A DNA stretch of 64,000 nt from Symbiodinium microadriaticum (taxonomy: Eukaryota; Sar; Dinophyceae; Suessiales; Symbiodiniaceae), in contig LSRX01000679.1 in NCBI GenBank assembly GCA_001939145.1, forward strand, positions 162,495 to 226,494. Reading direction: 5' to 3'. Under the pieces are notes generated by a model. The model did not search any database and was not told the origin of the DNA. It saw only the letters and a program-made list of their open reading frames with translations. Numbering within the stretch: the stretch's first letter is position 1; every line of letters starts with the position of its first letter. A program made the position numbers and the translations under genes. This document shows, piece by piece, positions 11,162 to 23,600 of the stretch.

Positions 11162-13760
11162 CTACCCCCGCCCCCCCCGCCCCGAATTGACTTCCCTAGG
11201 GACTCGAAGATTTGATTATTGCAAAAGCACATGAAGCTGCGAAGGCACAAGAAGTAAGATCGCAAGACCTGCTGTGGTTGTTGAACATGTTTTTGTATCG
11301 CACCGTGCAATGAGCAAGTATTGCATATTCGTTGCTTTTTTTCCTTAGGAACCTATGTGGATACAGGCGCTCATTCATCATGTGCTTGTAGTACAACATC
11401 AGCAAAAATAACAAGTACAGTGACGAAACAGCAAGATAGGACAAATCCGTTGGTTATGTTCAAGCATTTAGTCTTCTGTTGTGGCTGCAAAAATTTCCAA
11501 AGCAGCCAAAACTGTGGATGTTGGTGGTGTAGACACAACTCCATGAAAACTCATCGTCTACAAGTGTGGATTCCATATACACACATGCTTTGTGAGTTAG
11601 CTGTCACGAGAGCATACATAAAATGTAAAAATAAATGTGGCCATATAATGTATATTATCAATATTGACTAATTCCATGCTGATTTGTGAACTTTAACACT
11701 CAATGTGTAGACATACATATATCTATACGTACATGTTTATATGCCTGCCTTTGGGAATATCGGCAGCATTGACATGTACATGCGTGGAAGCACCTGCAAC
11801 AATAAATCAGGATACATGTGGACACATTTATGAAGAAATGGGTGCATTCGTTACTGAAGCGAGACTGACATACATGCTCCGTATTTACTACGAACGCTTG
11901 TATATATAGCACATGCGAAAATGTCGGTAACGTGTAAATAAACTGCTTATGTAAGATAAACTTTCTATACGGACAACACTAGTGCAATCCGTAGGCGTAT
12001 ACACACAAGAACAACTCATCATGTCATAGAATTAGCGGCTGTCATAGGAGCGTACATCATATGTAGTTTCGCATGTAGCCATATTCAATGTCTGCTGCAT
12101 ATATCTCCATAGGTATATCGTTGTATGCCTGCAGCCTGAGAGGATTAACACCTATATTAGTGTGGAACTAGCACAGAAGAAACGACTTCCTTGCAGTGCG
12201 TTTGCCCCAAGTTGGAGCCTGCAGCGAATAACGAATTAAATACGCCTGCAGCGAATAATGAATTAAACACAAATTTGCAGCATGCTCGTGAATCGCACTA
12301 GACAGGATGACCACATGAAAACCAGATTCACTGTCTCACTGTGTAGGAGCAGTGCCACACGGCAGACCAGCAGCGCAATCGCGGAGCCGCAGGCACCCAA
12401 CCAAAACCAAAAAAAACACAAAACGTCCAGCCCTACAAGTATGCTTTGGATAGGGTCAGGAGTTGTGTGCGTGTGTTGTTTCTTATGTTTTGTGTGTGTG
12501 TGTTGTTCTTGTGCTTGTTGATGATTTTTGTCTGCCTAAAGGAGTGAAAACAAGAAACACAGGCACAAATGCAGCCCGATGCTTCGGACAGGGTCCGGAT
12601 GTGTGTTTGTTGTTTTGTTGCTGTTGTTGTTTCCTCTAGCAATTTTGTGTTGTTGGTTGTTGTTTTGTTTCGGCTGTTTTGGGTTTTTTCTGGCTTTGCT
12701 GTATTTCAGATGCTGTATGGGCTTGATGATTACATGTTTCAGTAGTGTCATTCTTCATGAGTTTATTATGTGTTACTTTCTCGTAATATAGTGGTTCAGC
12801 CTTATAGTCCCTTCCCGCACATACAGATAGTTATATATACACACATAAGTATATGCATTCTTACAGATGAAGACACATGTAAGTAGCATTTACAGAGCAT
12901 AGTGTGCAGATCCACATAATATATAGGATTGAAAATAGATAAGTGTGGGTCAAGAGGGGGACCTGCCATATTTACTTATTTATTTACTTGTTTAAATAGA
13001 TAGATAGATAGATAGATAGATGTGTGTGTGTGTGCGTGTCTGTGTGTGCGTATAGCTACCTACGTATATAGATAGTCACCCCCATGATCTACCTCCGTGT
13101 TTCTTCGACATGTTACATATATATATATATATACACACACACGCAGATGCATATGTGCACATGTATGACGAATGGACAATTTGTTCAGATAAATTGTTCA
13201 TGAAGATACGTACAAAGACACACATGCACACACGACAGACATCGACAGACCTTACACACGCATATGAGCGACCAAAGCAGTCTCCAGGAGTCGAGGCCTA
13301 AGCCGCCGAATTGATCGAAGATGTTCTTCAGCCCGGAATGCCCAAAGGTCAACGCCAGGTCGACGGGCTTCGGATGACCTCACAAGGTGGAATGCTGGAG
13401 AGGCATTGAGGGAGAGGAAGGGAGCAGACATATACCAAGATGCAAAAGGATGTTCATGTTGAGATCCGTAGAGATATGTATGTCCTTGTCTACCGACATA
13501 GATTGTGACGGGCTGCGACGGGAACATGTGTCTCTACGTGCAAACATTTTACATGCACACATACATACATGCATTTGCTTATCTGATTATCTACATAGTT
13601 GCTTGCTTACGTATTTCTATGAGCTGTACCATATGCAGGCATACATGTACGTATATATGTCTGCGTATATATATATGTATATATGTATACGAATACACAA
13701 TTACACACGTATACATAACACACGGCTGCATCCTGCTTGCATTTTTGCGTAGGCCCCATC
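10990..13760. other. AT-rich simple-sequence region, no gene seen
   Basis: Composition is markedly more AT-rich than the flanks. It contains TA/GT dinucleotide runs (11068-11160), a C-rich run (11165-11182), GATA (about 12996-13022) followed by GT, and TA/CA runs near 13115-13142 and 13655-13700. Open frames are short and rich in Tyr, Ile and His from these repeats. No domain was recognised on either strand. Confidence 0.6.
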
Positions 13761-14027
13761 TTGGACTGACGTGCGGCAAACACAACGGTATTGACACCGC
13801 GTTTTATTCCTGCTGTACGAACATCCGTATCAGCTTTTTTTGTGTGCGTGTATATGTTGGTGTCCTTACTGCTGCCTGACGAGAACGTTCTTGGACCTTG
13901 GATGGTGAATCACATTGCCCCGAGTATTGCAACTGTCAAGCTGAAGATGGATCATAACGCAGACGCGCGGAAATCAACACGGCTATTGCAGAACAGTAAT
14001 CTGATCAAAGGAGCGTTTGGGCGAGAG

Positions 14028-14073
14028 TTCCCCCCCCCCCCCCCCGGGAGAGGGAGAGAGAGAGAGAGAGATT
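14028..14073. repeat. Poly-C followed by (GA)n
   Basis: A run of about 16 C is followed by GGGAGAGGGAGAGAGAGAGA. This is a simple purine/pyrimidine tract in non-coding DNA. Confidence 0.95.
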
Positions 14074-14361
14074 GATGTTGACACTCGTCGCGCCTTGATC
14101 TTCGGTGTCAGTCTGGGTCTTGAGACCTTAGCCCCAGGCTAAAAGGCTATGAGCTTTGCAATTTTCTCGCTCTCAAGCACTCTCCAAGCAGAGTCTACCC
14201 CGAATTCATCAATAAGTATCACACCGATGGTGATCTCCATGCCGCTGATGTTGCTGCTGTTTCGATCGTTCTTCGGACGGCTGCCAAGTCCGACTTGCAG
14301 AGCATGCAAGCCGCAAGAACCTGTCAGGCAAAGCTTTCAACTCTGGTCCTAGCAGCTCCTA

Positions 14362-14440
14362 GCTAACCCTAAACCCTAAACCCTAAACCCTGAACCCTAA
14401 ACCCTGAACCCTAAACCCTAAACCCCAAACCCTAAACCTA
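14362..14440. repeat. Telomere-like CCCTAAA array
   Basis: About ten CCCTAAA units with a few CCCTGAA and CCCCAAA variants. This is one of the cleanest telomere-like tracts in the window, yet it has unrelated sequence on both sides. Confidence 0.9.
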
Positions 14441-14556
14441 GCTCCTCTGCTCTTTCTTCCCGCCATGCTGTCCGCCTGTTTCAGAGGAGAGGCAGGCATC
14501 GTCCTTCTCCAAGGGAGCCAATGCCGGAGAGGAGCCTCTTCCAGCTTTGGAGGGAC

Positions 14557-14850
14557 AATAATAATAACTAATAGTATTTATAATAATAAATAATGGTTAA
14601 TAATAACCTATAATAATTTATAGTACTGAACAATAACTAATAATAACAATAACAAGATCAATAACATCTATCATAATATCCATAATAACAGTATTAATAA
14701 TAGCCAATAAATAATAATAATAACAACAACAATAATANTCAATAACATCTATCATAATATCCATAATAACAGTATTAATAATAGCCAATAAATAATAATA
14801 ATAACAACAACAATAATAATAATATATAATAATAATAATAACAATAATGC
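14557..14850. repeat. TAA-rich tract with an 80-base duplication around an unknown base
   Basis: AT-rich TAA/AAT/ACA repeats. The 80 bases at 14658-14737 recur after the single unknown base at 14738, as 14739-14818. This is more likely two overlapping contigs joined with one N than a true tandem duplication. Confidence 0.85.
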
Positions 14851-15671
14851 AGAGGCTTCGAGACCCAAAAAGTTCGAACTCTGCTCTGACTCTGCGAACT
14901 CGGGCCCCGGCGGCCGAGTGCCGCCAAAAAGGCGTAAGCAAGGGACAGGCTGCGCAGTAGCCTAGGGGAGGAGGGGTGTCTTTTTGTTCGGCTGTTTTGG
15001 GGTTTTCGGATGGTTTAGGGGTTTAGGCAGGTTTTTCTACTGTTGAAGCGTGTCTACTGGAAGACTGCGAGAAGATGGATCTTGGTCGAGGAGTTGGGGA
15101 GCTGCTTCGAAGACTTGATGTGGCGGCTGCTTGCAGAAGATACACCACCGGCAGTTTTGGCCCCATGCAACCGCAGTTCTATGTCGTTCAACGGTCAATA
15201 CTAACTGAACGGGATGGTCTGTGGCTTACTTGCAGGATTGGCTTGGCAACACCTGCATTGATGTCGTGTTCTTGGAGTTCCGAGCTTCCGTGTGCGGAGA
15301 ATGCTCATCTCTGAATGGCTGGCTTCCGTTTCGCCAGACCAGCATAGGATTCTCTAAACAAATCATGCGCAACTAAGCCAAGAGGATCTCTTCAGGCAAG
15401 CAGCATCCGGTAAAGTCTGAACCGGCCACTCCGCTTAATTAATGTATATGGAGGCTGCAGGGAACCTGTGCGCCCGGAGGGTGTGTCGGGCTTGCGCACA
15501 AAGCCAAAACAGCTGCCGGGCGAGAGTAGACCCCTGCAGGCTTAGCAACCACCTGCGATCATCAGCGAATCACAGTGATACCACACCATCACTTGTCCGG
15601 TAGCCTGCTCGGGTAATGCTCGTGCAACCGGTCCTCTAGCCACTGCAGTTGCTGCTGGCTCACGGCACCGT

Positions 15672-16253
15672 TCAGAGGAACCCAACGAAGGGCCTAGGCA
15701 ACGCAAATCGGCAACGAACAACTCGGTGTCCACATGTCTTGGACTTGTCCTGCCATGCAGTAACATCTGTAGGCCGAAGCCGCTGGAGCTCACTCTTGTA
15801 TATAGTGCCAACATGGCTAATTGGAGCTGAGTCTGTAGCAGGCCCTGGCGCGATGCCACGTGCGAAGTCCTTCAAAGTAAGCGCACAACCAATCAACCGC
15901 CTGCGAGCCTGCATGGCCAGTGCGAATGCAGCGAATCGTTTCCGTGGCTCCTGCTGCACACTATGCACCAAGCAGGCACACCAGCACTGAGTCCTCTTTC
16001 GTGATGTCGTTTGGATTGTTCGCCTCAGCGAGATGTTCATGCCTGGCAGCACGAACCCACCAGCGGCAGTGACTGGGCGGAATCTGGACACTTTATACAC
16101 CAGGAGCAACAATGGCAGCAATCTACCAGTCTTCGGAAAAAGTCCACCAAGCTCTCCAGTGCATGGGGACAGGCTCCGAATGATCGGAGGAACAGGCTGC
16201 GACAGCTTCACCGAGCCCGCAACTTGGCACAGCTCCACGGCATACGAGTCCAA
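15672..16253 (-). CDS. Long open frame, possibly an exon
   Basis: A 193-codon frame that I do not recognise. Its middle (about residues 85-130) is rich in Arg and Ala and could be helical. Overlapping frames of 113 and 179 codons are open on the other strand, so chance is a serious alternative. No splice partners were found. The surrounding 15.0-17.6 kb holds no other candidate. Confidence 0.2.
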   Translation of the reverse strand: MDSYAVELCQVAGSVKLSQPVPPIIRSLSPCTGELGGLFPKTGRLLPLLLLVYKVSRFRPVTAAGGFVLPGMNISLRRTIQTTSRKRTQCWCACLVHSVQQEPRKRFAAFALAMQARRRLIGCALTLKDFARGIAPGPATDSAPISHVGTIYKSELQRLRPTDVTAWQDKSKTCGHRVVRCRFALPRPFVGFL

Positions 16254-16486
16254 CTCCTGAACAAGGCGGTAGCGATGGTCATGACAACGGCGAGAACCCT
16301 GGCAATGAGAATGACAATCATCTTCGAGATCATCATCAGCCTCATCACGTCACTAGCCGCAGTGCAGCACAACCACCACCGCTCGCCGTCAACATCACGG
16401 CCACTACCACTACAACCGACCACGATTCAGGGAACGGAACGAAAATCAACAAAGCAAGAACACACAGATGTGCACGCCTTCATATC

Positions 16487-16872
16487 TATCCACCTATCTA
16501 TCTACCTACCTACCTACCTACCTACCTACTACCTACGTAGCTATCTATAAGTCTACCTATCCATCTATGTTATGTGTTTATACTGTGCATGTGTAGATAT
16601 ACTTACATAGACATGTACATATACATACACATGTTACATATTCTTACTCATATGCACATAGGTCTCGGCTTTTTCTCCGCCTGATTTGGGTCCGTATAAA
16701 TATACATACCGACACATACATGCATACCGACTTGCCTACGTGCATGCCTACGTACGTCCATACATACATACATACATACATACATGCATGCATGCATGCA
16801 TGCATGCATGCATGCATNCATACATACATACATACATACATGCATGCATGCATGCATGCATGCATGCATGCA

Positions 16873-16904
<32 letters not shown>

Positions 16905-16905
16905 G
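16487..16905. repeat. CTAC/CTAT and CATA/CATG tetranucleotide arrays
   Basis: CTAC/CTAT units at about 16487-16560, and CATA alternating with CATG blocks at about 16757-16902. The unknown base at 16817 lies between two similar CATA-CATG blocks, again resembling a contig join. Confidence 0.9.
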
Positions 16906-17687
16906 ACTTATTTACTTATTGTTGCACGATTCTGTAGATGCATGTACACATACATTTGTAAGCTTGCGGGGTATGTACGTATGTATGTCAGCAGTTAAGT
17001 GTGTTTTCTCATTCATATGGGTGTGTGTATACATGTGCATAAGACGGATGTACAACTAGGAATTTGGAGCAGTGCGGCTGTCCCCAAAACGGAACATGGC
17101 CACAGTGAACTACCCTCGAACGACCGAATCAACCGGAGCTTGCAGCTTGAATCGAAGCGCCCTACCCAATGGTGACCATGGAGCTCAAGAGCATAATGGA
17201 GACTTTGTGTGAACTCTGGTGGAAGTGCCGGTAGTAATAGTAACTCGTCGTCGCGTCGTGCTGGTCCGGAGCAAGTGGCAATGGACTAACTTCAAAGTTG
17301 CACTCTGCGGTTTCCTGGCGCTTTCGGCGACAATTTCCTTACTTCGGGGTCCTTGCAGTAAGGATCCTACTAGCTGCTTAGGCTTTGTATTAGTGCCCCT
17401 ATGTCCTAAGCTCCCGTATGTCAAGGATGCTCTGCAAGTCTTCTTGCGGGCGCACCGCATCGGCATCAATGCCCGGTCGAGCGCCACCGCCGCTCATGAT
17501 ACCTTGTTGCGGGTTTGGGGCTCAGGGAGTGATCCTATGTCAGTGGGTCAACGCTCCACGGACACAGCTTGCCAGACTTTATCGTCCCGTGATGGAGTGC
17601 AAGGCTCTGCCGTCCTTTAACCGAAACTCAGATTGAAAGCAAAGGCCCTACATTCGTCAGACCTCACGAGTGTATGCTGGCACTGAC

Positions 17688-20600
17688 CGAGGCATATGCT
17701 GATCTCGTATGGATCCAACCTGGGCAGAACTTCTTTCTCGATGACAAGCCATGGACAGAGTGAAATTCGACATCGCACTCGTGACTCAAAGTCTTGTCTG
17801 AGAGGTTCGCACACAGACTCGCCACCCATGGCTTGGGCAGAAGCCTGGCATGTAATGAAATAATGAAAGCTGCAGTTAAATTGAGATCTTGCAGGTACGA
17901 CGGTACGACCTTCTCATCGGCTACCAAACATCAACGTATCCACATGTGAATTCTGTCACCGAGGCATCTGCTGTAGTAGGAACTTGTGCTTGAAGGAGCC
18001 TGTTCCAAACATGCAGGGCAGCATAGAGGCTTGGCTCAGTTATATTGCATTATATTATGTTATATTATATTATAGTATAGTATAGTATAGTATAGTATAT
18101 TCTATATAACGTGAATCAGCNGGCTCAGTTATATTGCATTATATTATGTTATATTATATTATAGTATAGTATAGTATAGTATAGTATATTCTATATAACG
18201 TGAATCAGCTTGGCCTCGGGATCCAGCACTGGTGGTGCAGATATCCTCGCACCAGGTACACTCTCTGTGGTCTATTCGATCGGCACCTTTGGCAGTCCTG
18301 TAGGGTTCCGAGAGCTCAGGGAGAGCAATCCCCTCCTCCATCTCTTTTCGCGGAAAATTGTAGAGCTCGTGGTTGCCTCAAACTCAGGGAAGGTCGCCAA
18401 GTTTGAGGAGCCTCAAAATCCGAGAAGACACAGCAAGGCCGCCGAACCTACCAGATGAAGCGTGGGCGGGCCGCCTTCAAGTGGGAGCAGTAAGTCCTCT
18501 GAGGCACTCCAGGGTTTAGGCTGCCAGGGAAGCTCAATTTCAGGTCGGGAAGGCCGACCCTGACTGGCTGCCCAGACAGATGTTACTACATTTCTCGATA
18601 TCGATATATACATATATATATATATAGACATACACACATATATTTATATACACACATACATACATACGTACATACATACATGCATGTATGTATGTTTACA
18701 TATAAGTCTTGAACTCATTTAACCTGTAATATATACAACTGATACATGTAAGAAGATTTGGAGGGTGTCAAGCACTCAAGGTATGCTCAAGCTTTACCTC
18801 TGCCAGCTTCGAAACTGTCATCGCCTAACCGCCTGGTTATGACCTCCGACCCGCATTCGGTGCTAGTACAGGTGGTCGTGGAAATGGAGCCTGCCTGAGG
18901 TGACGACCTTTCTGCTCATTTCAAGCTGTCAAGTCAGGTCATCATCTGAATCAGCCCTTCCTCTCAAAGCTGACCCCAACGCCCCCCCTGGCATGTCCTG
19001 CAGGGCTTTGTGGCCATGGCCTGCCACCACAGAATTCTCGAAATGTCGCTTCCCTGCCTGGTAAGCTACTCTCGGACAGATGCCCGCTGCACACTAGACG
19101 GAGTCATGTGATTATGCCTGCGGTAGCCCGATTGCAGCCGTCGACAAAATCGCCAAGTTGAGCGATGAAATCGACCTTCGGCCGTCGCGGATGCATCGAC
19201 AAGGACCCACTGTGGCCAAAACGCGATGCTGGCAGTCACTGTGCACGGTGTTTCTTCTCCGAGGCTCTCCAGGTGCAAAGTCACCACATAGAAGCATTCA
19301 ATGTCTCAGTGCTGTACATGTTCTATGGCGGTAGGTGCCCTATCAACTCAGGAGACAACGGCAACATGACAACTGTCTGACTCACGTGTTGCTATTGCTG
19401 CTGTTGTTCTCCATAGAACAGAACCGTGATACATTCTGACATGCTTATGACTAAATGTCACAGTACGTGATGATCACTATGACCCATTCCGAAAAGCCGT
19501 TGCTCTGCCAACAGGTCAGGCCTATGGCCAGCTGAGGCATGGACAAAACCTGGTTCGACAATTGGGACTGTCAGAGGAAAGGACCGACCGGATTTAAGCT
19601 TTCAGATCTAATGCTTTAAAGCGCTTCAATTTAGGGGTTTAGGTCCTGGGTTTCGGTGACAGGATTACAGAGGTCTCTTTGTCTTTGGTTTAGATCTCCA
19701 ACAGCCGGGCAATTGCCGCATCTGCGGCCAAATCACCAGCACAACAACCGCAAATTGGGCGGTAAAGTCGCTGTGCCAAGTGGCAGCCGTAGCAAGACTG
19801 TGTGCAGCTCCGGGCATCTTACCAGCAAGATCACTCCATGACGCATGGACAGCCCGCAAAGGACAAATCACCACTCGTCACTATTTCCTTGTGCAACAGG
19901 AAGATGTCTGCAGTCCTGTATAGGCTTCTCTTGCGACCACTCGCTGTAATTTCTGCACTACACTCTTCGGACTGACCCTGTGTCCACTGCACACAGTGAA
20001 AATCATCAATCCACGTGTTATGACTGTAACCAAGCAATACTACAACCCGGAAACAACTAATAGCAGGCTAAGCTAGTCATGTCAAGGCGCGGGGGTGGGC
20101 TTCTCATATGACACTGTCGTGTGACAGCTGCTAGGTTTTTGCGCCACATACGAGGAAGCAACCTGCACTTGCGTACTTCATTGAATTTGCCTGTGTGCGC
20201 CAAGGACACAAAACACTCTTCCGTTGCAAACAACATGCCATGTCCTGATGCAATCTAAAAGAATCGGCATGACGCAGCTACAGGCTCTTGCAGCTACTTG
20301 GCAGCATGGCATCTGCAGTACACCTCGGTTGACCAAACGAACTCACGTCACTGCTGCAGGCTCAGCGCAGTTCCTGGTTTAGGATATTAAAAGCATCGTC
20401 GGCGAGGTGTTTGACACTCTTGGAGTGAGCTTGTCAAAACCATCAACTCCACTTGCGTAAGCGAAGCACGACGGCAGCCGTGCTCGCTTTCTCGCATCGA
20501 ACCGCCAATGTGGCAGAAGGGGAGCTTAAATTCGATTTGCAGTGTTCAGAACGATTCCGTCAGCACAGGATTTGACTTCAACCTTCACCCTGCAGGCCAG

Positions 20601-23600
20601 CACCGGTGGTAATGTTATGCAAGCAAAAACAAACTGCTAGTCGAATCCAACCACGTGCTGTTAGAATCGCAGGACAAGGCATCACGAAACATCCATCTTC
20701 GTGGGCTCTGATTGGTCCTGCCACAATGGCTTCTGGCTCTTTCCCTTACTCTTGGGCTCGCTCTGCTCTTCTTCTGCGTTACAGTGAAAGGATTGCGCGG
20801 GTCCGCTGGGTGTTTCATCCCCGCCGAGACGAAAAACAACTTCAAAACCCTGGGGGTTACAGGATCACAGCTGCTCAGATTTCAATGTGGAGAGTGTCGA
20901 CACCCGTCGAGGTTTCCGCAAGTGGGGGTCAGCACCTCCCATGGTCCATGCAGAAGCTGAAGTGGGGGCTGGCTGAGCCGGGATCATTATAGACACACAC
21001 ACCCATGTGTGTGTGTGTGTGTGTTTGTGTCACGGTTGACTGAAGCCTTCAGAACTTGAGCCTCTGAAACATTGGGTCTGTGGGTCATGCATTTCTGGTC
21101 TTCAGGGCTTTTTTGTGTTGTTGCATCGTATGTTACGATAGGATGAGGGGCTGGAGGCGACTGCGCGAAGACTTGCGACTTGTCTGAATCAGCATCACGG
21201 AACATGTGGATTCGACGTGCGAATGCATCAGTCCGTTGGCGATCGCTGCCGAAAATGAATTCAAGCCTGCGTGCTCTTACTATCGTCCAGGCGGCCGGCA
21301 ACTTGCCTGCGCAACACCCAGATTTGAATGTTCATGTTGCATGAATGCAAGAAGATCGAAGTATACGGACAGGCAGCATATTACCGTGTCTGAGTTCTTC
21401 TCGGGCATTCAAGGAACCGACATCCAAAGCCAAAGCACGGGTTGTTCGAGAAGCTTGATGGAGGACGTTGACACGTGCGTACATAATCTAGAAGTATGTA
21501 ATTTTTCTAAAAGGTTCAGGGCCCAAATCGCCTGCGCAGGGCAGGAATATTGTAAGCCCCGGCACCCGCCATGGGTGCATCTGGTGTAACAGTGCATAAC
21601 GGCAAGCGTGCCATGCACAAGCTGGGCATTCAGGTTTTGCCCTCACCCGACATGATGGCGATCATGGGCGCAAAAGACACGCTGTTTAAGGTGGCCATGT
21701 TGAGGATTGGTAAGTCGCTGGCTTTTCAGCTGCGCGGCATCAAGCAGAACAAAGGCTCGTCAGGCGAGGGCATCTGGATCACTAAACGGCAACCTGGTAG
21801 CTCATGCACTTCACCCGCCGTGGAAGTGTTGATGGGCTCGAAGGACATGCTGGCAGGGTGGCCATATTGAACATAGGTTTGGAGGACATGCGCGCACAAG
21901 TCATAATAAAGGAGGCTTCAAGAAGTCGGTGGCAGAGGCTCGTCAGGCGAGGGCATCTGGATCACCAAACGGCGACCTGGCAGCTCATGCACTTCACCCG
22001 ATGTAATGGCGTTTATGAGGTGCAAGGACATACTGCTCAGTGTGGCCATTTTGAAAATAGTTTTGGAGGACATGCTCGCACACTTCACCTTACAGGAGCC
22101 TGCGGGTGGTTTCAAGAAGATGTTGGCCCTCCAGCTGCACGGCATCAAGCAAAGCACAAGCTCGACAAGTGAGTGATGCTAGAGCGCTGTACATTTGATT
22201 GTGGAGGTCCTATGGTTATGGCAATCTTGTCCTGGGAAAAAGCTTATATGCCCCTCTAATATTTATTTTTGCAGAACTTTTGCAGATTTTTTGCGGATGG
22301 AGCTGTTGATTGCAGCTTTTTTGCAGGTTCTTTGCAGAATTTTGCGGATGGAATTTTTGATTGCAGACTCTTTGCAGATATTTTGCAGATTTTTTGCGGA
22401 TGGATTTTTGATTGCAGATTTTGTGCAGATTGCAGCGGTCGGGCCTGTGTGAGGGACCCCGTAAAGCTGCAAAACACAGTGTGTTTTGCAGATTTTTGCA
22501 GATTGCAGTGGTCGGGCCTGGGTGGGAGCCCCGCAATCCTAATCTGCAAAAAATCTGCAAAACACAGTGTTGCAGATTCTTTACGGATTGCAGTGGTCGG
22601 GCCTGGGTGGGAGCCCCGAAACCCTAATCTGCAAACAATCTGCAAAACACAGTGTTGCAGATTTTTTGCAGATTGCAGTGGTCGGGCCTGGGTGGGAGCC
22701 CCGAAACCCTAATCTGCAAACAACCTGCAAAACACAGTGTTGCAGATTTTTGCAGATTGCAGTGGTCGGGCCTGGGTGGGAGCCCCGCAATCCTAATCTG
22801 CAAAAAATCTGCAAAACACAGTGTTGCAGATTCTTTACGGATTGCAGTGGTCGGGCCTGGGTGGGAGCCCCGAAACCCTAATCTGCAAACAATCTGCAAA
22901 ACACAGTGTTGCAGATTTTTTGCAGATTGCAGTGGTCGGGCCTGGGTGGGAGCCCCGAAACCCTAATCTGCAAACAACCTGCAAAACACAGTGTTGCAGA
23001 TTTTTGCAGATTGCAGTGGTCGGGCCTGGGTGGGAGCCCCGCAATCCTAATCTGCAAAAAATCTGCAAAACACAGTGTTGCAGATTCTTTACGGATTGCA
23101 GTGGTCGGGCCTGGGTGGGAGCCCCGAAACCCTAATCTGCAAACAATCTGCAAAACACAGTGTTGCAGATTTTTTGCAGATTGCAGTGGTCGGGCCTGGG
23201 TGGGAGCCCCGAAACCCTAATCTGCAAACAACCTGCAAAACACAGTGTTGCAGATTTTTGCAGATTGCAGTGGTCGGGCCTGGGTGGGAGCCCCGAAACC
23301 CTAATCTGCAAACAATCTGCAAAACACAGTGTTGCAGATTTTTTGCAGATTGCAGTGGTCGGGCCTGGGTGGGAGCCCCGAGACCCCCGGCGCTCCCCCC
23401 AGGCCCGACCACCGCAATCTGCAAAAAATCTGCAATCAAAAATTCCATCTGCAACAAATCTGCAAAAATTTGCAATCCACCCCCGAACCCCAACTAAAAA
23501 ATCTGCAAAAGTTCTGCAAAAATAATTGTTTTGCAACATAGGGTCTGTGCCAAGCACATTGTCATAATCCTATGGCCTTCCTGCTGTTGTTGAGTTTGAT

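Noticed and set aside
15649..16550. Plus-strand frames of 113 and 179 codons
   Set aside because: They overlap the longer minus frame, and the second ends in a CTAC microsatellite; no protein features are present.
22567..23497. Series of identical 104-140 codon frames on both strands
   Set aside because: They repeat with the 254-base satellite period on both strands and are by-products of the tandem repeat.
22263..23525. CRISPR-like array
   Set aside because: The repeats are contiguous 85-base monomers with no unique spacers, in eukaryotic DNA.
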